Part shown: in pieces, positions 6,492-11,178 of the stretch
Position numbering within the stretch: the stretch's first letter is position 1
Layout: each line of letters starts with the position of its first letter
Source: an uncultured Pseudoxanthomonas sp.
GTDB taxonomy: Bacteria > Pseudomonadota > Gammaproteobacteria > Xanthomonadales > Xanthomonadaceae
Assembly (NCBI GenBank): GCA_946886405.1
Contig: CAMPIO010000108.1
Location: 1-11,178, forward strand
Length of the DNA: 11,178 bases
Direction of reading: 5' to 3'
The notes under the pieces: model-generated
What the model saw: only the letters and a program-made list of their open reading frames with translations
What the model was told of the DNA's origin: nothing
Database searches by the model: none
Made by a program: the position numbers and the translations under genes

Positions 6492-7843
6492 ACGATGCCT
6501 TCGTCGTACTCGGCCTGCCGTCGGATGCGGATGAGCGCACCATCAAACGCGCCTACGCACGGCTGCTCAAGGCCACGCGCCCCGACGAAGATCCTGTCGG
6601 ATTCCAGCACCTCAACGAAGCGTATCAGGCAGCGTTGTCGTACCAGCGACATCACGCGCACGATCCATCGGACGACGATGCGCCGGCCGGCATGGCCACG
6701 TGTGCATCGATTCCGGCATCCTCCCCGGCATCGCCTGTTGTCGCACCGAGAGCCGGCCCTCCTGCACCGCCCCTCGATGAGACGAAGCTTCGGGATGATG
6801 TGCTGTCACATGCGATGCACGAATTGCCCTCGCTGTTGCGACAACATCTTGCTCACCACCCTGACCTGTACGCGCTGGACGTCAAGCGCCGGATCGGTGC
6901 AGAGGTTTACGCGCAGGTTGCCTATGAAGACGCGCCGGTTCCGCCCGGGAACCTGGTCGTGCTGGGCGAGTTCTTCGGCTTCACGCCACCGGACTGGCTG
7001 GAGCGTCGGGCACGTGTCGTCCGTGCCGTGGAGAGCGAGAATACCGATCCTTTCGACGAGGACCGGCCGCTCACCATCCGCCAACTGAAGCGTCCGTTCC
7101 GGTGGCCGCAGGCATTGCTGCTGGCCTGCGTGCCGGGGTTCGCGATCCGCGCCGCGCGTCTGTCGCAGCGACTGGAAGCGGACTACGGCGACGAGGTGCC
7201 CGGACTGGATGCCCGCCAGCAGGCCTTCTTCATCCGCCTGGCGGACCCGCTCTATGCGGGTGCGTGGCGTTGGGCGACCATCCTGGTCTCCGCCCTGACG
7301 GCCACGCTGTTGATCGCCGGCCTCTGCAGGCTGATCGACGTCGATCCCGCGCGCGCGACCCGGGTGACCGGCACGACCTTGGTGGCCGTCGCCGGCTTGC
7401 TGTGCATCTGGCATGTGATGCGGGTGCTGTGGGCACTGCGCGAACGCCCTGCAACGATGCACGCACCGTGGATCGCCTTGATGCCGGTCTGGCTCGCCGC
7501 GTCAGGGCTGCTGGTGGCGCTTCTGCTGCCCGCGATACCCGTGCTGGCCTTAGCACTGGTGCTACCCGCAGCACTGCTGCACTTCCGCCAGTTCTTCGAT
7601 GCGCTGCGATTCGGCATCGGCATCAGCTGGCTGGTCCGCGCGTTGCCGGTCGCCGAAGGACTGTCGCCGTGGATCGCGGCGCTCGCGGGAGCGGCGATCG
7701 GCATCAGCGTATGCGACTGGGCTTACGCGCGCCGCCATCAGGTGAGCATGGCGGCAGCCATCGGCAACCGATGGACGACGATCACATCGTTCGTCGTTTT
7801 CGTCTCGATGGCGATCCTCGGCCTGGTCCTGCGACTTTCCTGA
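6488..7843 (+). CDS. J-domain polytopic membrane protein, presumed HscC co-chaperone (long paralogue)
   Basis: A 451-aa protein. Its N-terminal J-like domain (2-50; VVLGLPSDADERTIKRAYAR, RPDEDP, FQHLNEAYQ) has Arg-Pro-Asp at 31-33 in place of HPD, as in the preceding protein. After a Pro/Ala/Ser-rich linker (about 60-97) comes the shared middle domain (about 102-178; AHHPDLYAL, VPPGNLVVLGEFFGF). A basic/amphipathic region precedes a C-terminal membrane domain with about six or seven hydrophobic segments, roughly at 262-282, 292-315, 326-346, 347-365, 395-412 and 431-449. The GTG start overlaps the stop of the shorter paralogue. The gene is the last of the hscC operon and ends 6 bp before the end of the convergent feo operon. 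It likely anchors HscC at the inner membrane. The polytopic domain is not a family I can name. Confidence 0.82.
   Translation: MNDAFVVLGLPSDADERTIKRAYARLLKATRPDEDPVGFQHLNEAYQAALSYQRHHAHDPSDDDAPAGMATCASIPASSPASPVVAPRAGPPAPPLDETKLRDDVLSHAMHELPSLLRQHLAHHPDLYALDVKRRIGAEVYAQVAYEDAPVPPGNLVVLGEFFGFTPPDWLERRARVVRAVESENTDPFDEDRPLTIRQLKRPFRWPQALLLACVPGFAIRAARLSQRLEADYGDEVPGLDARQQAFFIRLADPLYAGAWRWATILVSALTATLLIAGLCRLIDVDPARATRVTGTTLVAVAGLLCIWHVMRVLWALRERPATMHAPWIALMPVWLAASGLLVALLLPAIPVLALALVLPAALLHFRQFFDALRFGIGISWLVRALPVAEGLSPWIAALAGAAIGISVCDWAYARRHQVSMAAAIGNRWTTITSFVVFVSMAILGLVLRLS
6527..6627 (+). repeat. Diverged direct repeat, copy 2 (J-domain coding)
   Basis: The second copy of the 101-bp J-domain repeat found at 5856-5956. 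Many differences fall at third codon positions. The largest cluster of changes is at the three codons leading into and including the Arg of the RPD motif, yet the motif itself is kept. Confidence 0.75.
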
Positions 7844-7849
7844 CCGACG

Positions 7850-8086
7850 TCAACCGCAGCCGTCGCATCCACCGCATGCCTTGCCGTTGATCGTGAGGCC
7901 AGGCGGTGCAATCCAACGCCCGATACGACGAACCCATCCGGCGTGATCTTCGCGCAGCAACGGCAGCGCCAACGCGACCCGCGCCTTGCGTAGCGGACCC
8001 GGGAACTGCTTCTTCACGACTACCCACGCGCTGACCACCACCGCGACCGCGATGATGGCGTACTGCAGGGCGAGCGAGGCCTCCAC
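7850..8086 (-). CDS. Small Cys-tailed membrane protein of the feo operon
   Basis: A 78-aa protein with one N-terminal membrane span (about 7-25, LQYAIIAVAVVVSAWVVV), a basic stretch after it (KKQFPGPLRKAR) and a C-terminal CGGCDGCG ending in three closely spaced Cys (71, 74, 77). By the positive-inside rule the Cys tail should face the cytoplasm. The GTG start lies 2 bp after the feoB stop, so it is almost certainly co-translated. Small Cys-rich proteins after feoB are a known theme (FeoC in enterics, FeoB-associated Cys-rich membrane proteins elsewhere). This one fits the latter type and may correspond to the group annotated DUF6587 in Xanthomonadaceae, though I am unsure of that label. It may bind iron or an Fe-S cluster, or regulate FeoB. 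The start is inferred, as the Shine-Dalgarno is weak. Confidence 0.8.
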   Translation of the reverse strand: MEASLALQYAIIAVAVVVSAWVVVKKQFPGPLRKARVALALPLLREDHAGWVRRIGRWIAPPGLTINGKACGGCDGCG

Positions 8087-8088
8087 GT

Positions 8089-9951
8089 TCAGCCCGCGCC
8101 GAGCGCCTTGGCGACCTGGTAGGTCACCAGCGACGCCAGATACGCCAGTGCGAACAGATAGAACGTCGCGAAACCCATCTGTTTCCACGAGTTGGTCTCG
8201 CGCTTGATCGTCGCCAGCGTCGAGATGCACATCGGCGCGTAGATGAACCACACCAGCAACGACAACGCCGTGGCCAACGACCAGCCGTCGCTGATCACCG
8301 GCGTCAGTGCCTGGATGGCGGCATCGTCATCCGCCGCCGAGAGGGCGTAGATCGTCGCCAGCGAAGCGACTGCCACTTCGCGCGCGGCCAGGCCGGGGAT
8401 CAGCGCGATGCAGATCTGCCAGTTGAAACCCAGCGGCGCGAAGAACACCGCCATCGCGTGGCCGATGCGACCGGCGAAGCTGTAGTCGATGGCCGGCCCC
8501 ACCGCGTCGGCCGGTGCCGCCGGGAAGTTCAGCAGGAACCACAGCAGGATCGTCAGCGCCAGGATGATGCCGCCGACGCGCTTGAGGAAGATCATCGCGC
8601 GCTCGTAGAGGCCGATCAGCAGGTCGCGCGGGTGCGGAATGCGGTACGAAGGCAATTCCAGCAGCAAGGCGTGCTCACTCTTGTCGCGGCGCCACCTCTT
8701 CATCACCCACGACACGATCAACGCGCTGGCGATGCCGGCAGCGTACAGGCCGAAGAGCACGAGGCCCTGCTGATTGAATATGCCTACCTTTTGGTCTGGC
8801 ACGAACGCGCCGATCAGCAGGGCGTACACCGGCAGACGGGCCGAGCACGTCATCAGTGGTGCTACGAGGATGGTCGCCAAACGATCGCGCGGATCCTGGA
8901 TGCTGCGCGTCGCCATGATGCCGGGGATGGCGCAGGCGAAGCTCGACAGCAATGGGATGAAAGAGCGGCCCGAAAGACCGGCGGACGCCATCATGCGGTC
9001 GAGCAGGAACGCCGCGCGTGGCAGGTAGCCGCTCTCCTCGAGCGCCAGGATGAAGGCGAACAGGATCAGGATCTGCGGCAGGAATACGATCACGCCACCG
9101 AGGCCGCCGATAATGCCGTCGACCAGCAGGCTGTTGAGCGGACCTTCTGGCAACAACGCGCCAGCGTGTTCGCCCAGCCAGCCGGTGCCCGCTTCGATCA
9201 TGTCCATCATCGGTGTGGCCCAGGCATAGACCGCCTGGAAGATGAGGAACATCACCACGACCAGCGCCAGCAGGCCGAACACCGGGTGCAGCAGCCAGCG
9301 ATCCAGCGCGTCGTCGATCTTCGCGGTGCGCGTGGGCATGGTCACCGCCAGCGACAACAGGCGGCGTGTTTCAGCATGCAGGTCGGCGCCGTCGGCCAGG
9401 TGAACGCGGGGTTCGTGAGGTTGCGCGGCGAGGGCGTCGAGGCGCTCGACCAGCGCGCGTGCGCCGCCGTGCTTCACCGCGATGGTTTCGACCACCGGCA
9501 CGCCCAGCTCGCGCTCAAGCGCCGCCAGGTCGATGACGATGCCTCGGCGCTGCGCGGCGTCCATCATGTTGATCGCGAGGATCATCGGCTTGCCGAGTTC
9601 GCGTACTTCCAGCGCAAAGCGGAGATGCAGGCGCAGGTTGGTGGCATCCACGACGCAGACCAGCACATCCGGCGCTGCCTCGCCCGGATAGAAACCCCGG
9701 CATACATCGCGCGTGACGGCTTCGTCCAGGCTGGCGGCGTGCAGGCTGTAGGCGCCCGGCAGATCCAGCACCGCGTAGCTGCGGCCGGAAGCCGAGGACT
9801 GCAACCGGCCTTCCTTCCGCTCCACCGTCACGCCGGCATAGTTGGCGACCTTCTGCCGGCTGCCCGTCAACTGGTTGAACAACGCCGTCTTGCCGCAGTT
9901 CGGATTGCCGACCAGCGCCAGCCGCAACGTCGATGCTTCGGCCGCACTCAT
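8089..9951 (-). CDS. feoB: Ferrous iron transporter FeoB
   Basis: A 620-aa Fe(II) transporter of the inner membrane. The N-terminal GTPase domain shows G1 GNPNCGKT (15-22), a G2 Thr around 42, G3 DLPG (63-66) and G4 NMMD (128-131), then a helical linker. The membrane part begins at about 222. It carries the two conserved gate regions: LLSSFACAIPGIMATR (334-349) with Cys340, and APLMTCSARLPVY (364-376) with Cys369, thought to line the iron path. REVAVASLATIYA (524-536) is another conserved block. It is shorter than E. coli FeoB (773 aa), with no visible loss of a core motif. The frame runs far upstream, but the ATG at 9951 is chosen: it has GGAG about 7 bp before it, starts just before the G1 motif, and overlaps the feoA stop (ATGA). 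Confidence 0.96.
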   Translation of the reverse strand: MSAAEASTLRLALVGNPNCGKTALFNQLTGSRQKVANYAGVTVERKEGRLQSSASGRSYAVLDLPGAYSLHAASLDEAVTRDVCRGFYPGEAAPDVLVCVVDATNLRLHLRFALEVRELGKPMILAINMMDAAQRRGIVIDLAALERELGVPVVETIAVKHGGARALVERLDALAAQPHEPRVHLADGADLHAETRRLLSLAVTMPTRTAKIDDALDRWLLHPVFGLLALVVVMFLIFQAVYAWATPMMDMIEAGTGWLGEHAGALLPEGPLNSLLVDGIIGGLGGVIVFLPQILILFAFILALEESGYLPRAAFLLDRMMASAGLSGRSFIPLLSSFACAIPGIMATRSIQDPRDRLATILVAPLMTCSARLPVYALLIGAFVPDQKVGIFNQQGLVLFGLYAAGIASALIVSWVMKRWRRDKSEHALLLELPSYRIPHPRDLLIGLYERAMIFLKRVGGIILALTILLWFLLNFPAAPADAVGPAIDYSFAGRIGHAMAVFFAPLGFNWQICIALIPGLAAREVAVASLATIYALSAADDDAAIQALTPVISDGWSLATALSLLVWFIYAPMCISTLATIKRETNSWKQMGFATFYLFALAYLASLVTYQVAKALGAG

Positions 9952-10193
9952 GCCGCGGCTCCATTGCGCAATCGAATGCGGGCAGCTTCGGAACGGCGCA
10001 GCGCGAACCGGGTAAACCCGACTTGCACCAGCAGCGGCTCGGCACCCAGCGGACCCTTGGCAACCACTTCGACTTCCTCTCCGCTGACGAAGCCCAGCTC
10101 GCGCAGGCGACGGGCGATGTTGTCCTGCGGACCGTGGTCCTCGACGGCGTCGACGATGGCGGGGGTGCGCCAGGGGAGTTCGGTCAGGATCAC
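9948..10193 (-). CDS. feoA: Ferrous iron transport protein FeoA
   Basis: An 81-aa cytoplasmic protein with one SH3-like FeoA domain. FeoA is needed for full FeoB activity and probably contacts its GTPase or membrane domain. The core is recognisable: IARRLRELGFVSGEEVEVV (26-44), then GPLGAEPLLVQVGFTRFALR (47-66), ending with RSEAARIRL. GTG at 10193 is the start; GAGGG lies about 7 bp upstream and no in-frame ATG fits better. Its stop overlaps the feoB start by 4 bp (ATGA). It is the first gene of the feo operon and has a Fur-like site just upstream. Confidence 0.94.
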   Translation of the reverse strand: MILTELPWRTPAIVDAVEDHGPQDNIARRLRELGFVSGEEVEVVAKGPLGAEPLLVQVGFTRFALRRSEAARIRLRNGAAA

Positions 10194-10205
10194 GCAGAGC
10201 CCTCA

Positions 10206-10224
10206 AATGCGAATTGTTCTCATT
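10206..10224 (-). promoter_or_regulatory. Fur box of the feo operon
   Basis: On the minus strand the site reads AATGAGAACAATTCGCATT, an imperfect 19-bp palindrome with 7 of 9 half-site pairs matched. Against the common core TGAGAATnATTCTCA it matches 12 of 14 defined positions. It starts 13 bp upstream of the feoA GTG and overlaps the end of the -10 hexamer, the classical position for repression by Fe(II)-Fur. Binding is inferred. Confidence 0.75.
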
Positions 10225-10227
10225 GTA
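10222..10227 (-). promoter_or_regulatory. -10 element of the feo promoter
   Basis: TACAAT on the minus strand matches 5 of 6 bases of TATAAT. The expected start, about 7 bp downstream, falls inside the Fur box and gives a leader of about 20 nt before feoA. No good -35 hexamer is seen at 16-18 bp. Confidence 0.5.
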
Positions 10228-10268
10228 GCACCGCCGCACTGCACGACGGCCGCAACGGACTGTGCCGC

Positions 10269-10274
10269 TATCAT
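10269..10274 (+). promoter_or_regulatory. Possible -10 element for the hydratase gene
   Basis: TATCAT matches 5 of 6 bases of TATAAT. The expected start near 10281 lies just before the AAGGA ribosome binding site (10288-10292). No convincing -35 is visible. It is divergent from the feo promoter in the same 108-bp gap. Confidence 0.35.
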
Positions 10275-10301
10275 TCGGCGACTCAGCAAGGAATGGCAGG
10301 C

Positions 10302-11099
10302 ATGGCGGCATCACCGCACGAACACCCTCTGGCAGTGACCCGCACGGGGGCTGTGGCGCGCATGCGGCTGGACCGCCCCACCCTGCACAACGCCTTCGAC
10401 GCCGACCTGATCGCCGCGCTTACCGCAGCCCTGGAACAGCTCGCCACCGACGCCACCGTCCGGGTCGTCGTGCTGGAAGGCAGCGGCGCCTCCTTTTCGG
10501 CCGGCGCCGACCTGAACTGGATGCGCGGCATGGCCTCGGCCAGCGAGGCCGCGAATCGCGAGGATGCGCTCGCCCTCGCCCGCCTGATGCGCACGCTGGA
10601 TGAACTGCCGAAGCCCACCGTGGCACGCGTGCACGGCGCTGCGTTCGGTGGCGGCGTGGGCCTGGTCGCCTGCTGCGACATCGCCATCGGCGTGCCGGAG
10701 GCGAAGTTCGGGCTGACCGAAAGCAAGCTCGGACTGCTGCCAGCCGTGATCTCGCCGTACGTCATCGCCGCCATCGGGCCGCGCGAAGCGAGGCGCTGGT
10801 TCGCTACCGCCGAAATCTTCGACGCGGCCAGCGCGCTGCGGATCGGGCTACTGCATGACGTGGTCGAAGCCGATGCCCTCGATGCCGCCGTCGAGCGACA
10901 GGTCTCGTTGCTGCTGAAGGCCGGCCCCCATGCCGCCGCAGGCGCCAAACGCTTGGTGGCGCGCGTCGCGGGCGGCATCGACCGCGACCGTCTTGATGCC
11001 GACAACGCCGACCTCATCGCCTTCCTGCGAGTATCGCAGGAAGGCCAGGAAGGCCTGTCCGCCTTCCTCGACAAACGCGCGCCGCGCTGGATCGATTGA
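10302..11099 (+). CDS. liuC: Enoyl-CoA hydratase/isomerase family, probable methylglutaconyl-CoA hydratase
   Basis: A 265-aa crotonase-fold protein. In the liu pathway such an enzyme hydrates 3-methylglutaconyl-CoA, the product of MccB, to HMG-CoA. The oxyanion-hole segments are SAGADL (66-71) and FGGGVGL (115-121). FGLTESKLGLLPAVISPYV (136-154) carries Glu140, aligned with the second catalytic Glu of hydratases. The LLPAVISPYV block is typical of LiuC-type enzymes. The residue matching the first catalytic Glu of classical crotonases is Gly120. Two ATGs fit: at 10293 the AAGGA abuts the codon, while at 10302 it is 9 bp upstream, so 10302 is preferred. It is divergent from feoA. mccB at the left end of the window supports the leucine role. 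A generic enoyl-CoA hydratase or isomerase remains possible. Confidence 0.85.
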   Translation: MAASPHEHPLAVTRTGAVARMRLDRPTLHNAFDADLIAALTAALEQLATDATVRVVVLEGSGASFSAGADLNWMRGMASASEAANREDALALARLMRTLDELPKPTVARVHGAAFGGGVGLVACCDIAIGVPEAKFGLTESKLGLLPAVISPYVIAAIGPREARRWFATAEIFDAASALRIGLLHDVVEADALDAAVERQVSLLLKAGPHAAAGAKRLVARVAGGIDRDRLDADNADLIAFLRVSQEGQEGLSAFLDKRAPRWID

Positions 11100-11164
11100 A
11101 CAATCAAGTGACCAGACCCTTCGGCACCACGTGCCGCGCAAGCCCACGAAGCAGAGGAGGCACC

Positions 11165-11178
11165 GTGCCGCGGGCCAC
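11165..11178 (+). CDS. Possible start of the next gene, cut by the window edge
   Basis: GTG at 11165 is preceded by AGGAGG (11155-11160), the strongest Shine-Dalgarno in the window, 4 bp away. Only M-P-R-A can be read. The frame is also open back to a GTG at 11108, which lacks a ribosome binding site. By liu-cluster logic the biotin-carrying MccA subunit could follow, but these residues do not resemble the usual MccA N-terminus, so the product is unknown. Confidence 0.45.

Noticed and set aside
8087..8251. Upstream extension of the 78-aa feo protein to a start at 8251
   Set aside because: It would overlap feoB by more than 160 bp in another frame and add a segment without membrane or family features; the GTG just after the feoB stop fits operon spacing.
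8458..10338. A plus-strand open frame (626 codons) opposite feoB and feoA
   Set aside because: It is a shadow of feoB/feoA. The composition is His/Gln/Arg-rich with no membrane segments or motifs, while the minus strand encodes unmistakable FeoA and FeoB.
11094..11105. Inverted repeat GATTG-AA-CAATC after the hydratase stop as a terminator
   Set aside because: The stem is only 5 bp, the 2-nt loop is too tight and there is no T run.

Overview
The window is GC-rich, densely coding bacterial DNA. Gene content and protein style suggest a gammaproteobacterium of the Xanthomonadaceae type (Xanthomonas, Lysobacter, Stenotrophomonas and relatives). This placement is an inference from a FeoA/FeoB pair of about 620 aa plus a small Cys-tailed membrane protein, a liu-type leucine degradation set, a bactofilin, and frequent GTG starts. 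No rRNA, tRNA, CRISPR array, insertion sequence or phage gene was seen.

Layout from left to right. (1) A terminator hairpin of an off-window gene (8-35), a short alanine-rich lipoprotein gene (138-515), and a second strong terminator (540-569). (2) The beta subunit of 3-methylcrotonyl-CoA carboxylase (636-2243), followed after 4 bp by a short-chain dehydrogenase/reductase (2248-2997). (3) A bactofilin (3158-3694) overlapping a small zinc-ribbon protein (3691-4059). (4) An HscC-type Hsp70 (4126-5817) and two related J-domain membrane proteins (5814-6491 and 6488-7843), joined by 4-bp stop/start overlaps. (5) On the minus strand, a ferrous iron uptake operon read from right to left: feoA (10193 to 9948), feoB (9951 to 8089) and a 78-aa membrane protein with a CGGCDGCG tail (8086 to 7850). 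A Fur-box-like palindrome lies over its promoter. (6) Divergent from feoA, a methylglutaconyl-CoA hydratase-like crotonase (10302-11099), then a strong Shine-Dalgarno and GTG that may begin the next gene at the window edge.

How the genes may work together. MccB and the LiuC-like hydratase catalyse consecutive steps of leucine/isovalerate breakdown (3-methylcrotonyl-CoA to 3-methylglutaconyl-CoA to HMG-CoA), so the two ends of the window look like parts of one pathway. About 7.3 kb of unrelated genes lies between them. HscC and its two J-proteins form a compact chaperone operon, and both J-proteins carry Arg-Pro-Asp where the canonical His-Pro-Asp would be. The feo genes encode Fe(II) import and are probably repressed by iron-loaded Fur.

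Most genes belong to known families. The least explained elements are the paired RPD-type J-proteins with a shared uncharacterised middle domain and different membrane tails, the Ala-rich lipoprotein, the zinc-ribbon partner of the bactofilin, and the Cys-tailed feo protein.
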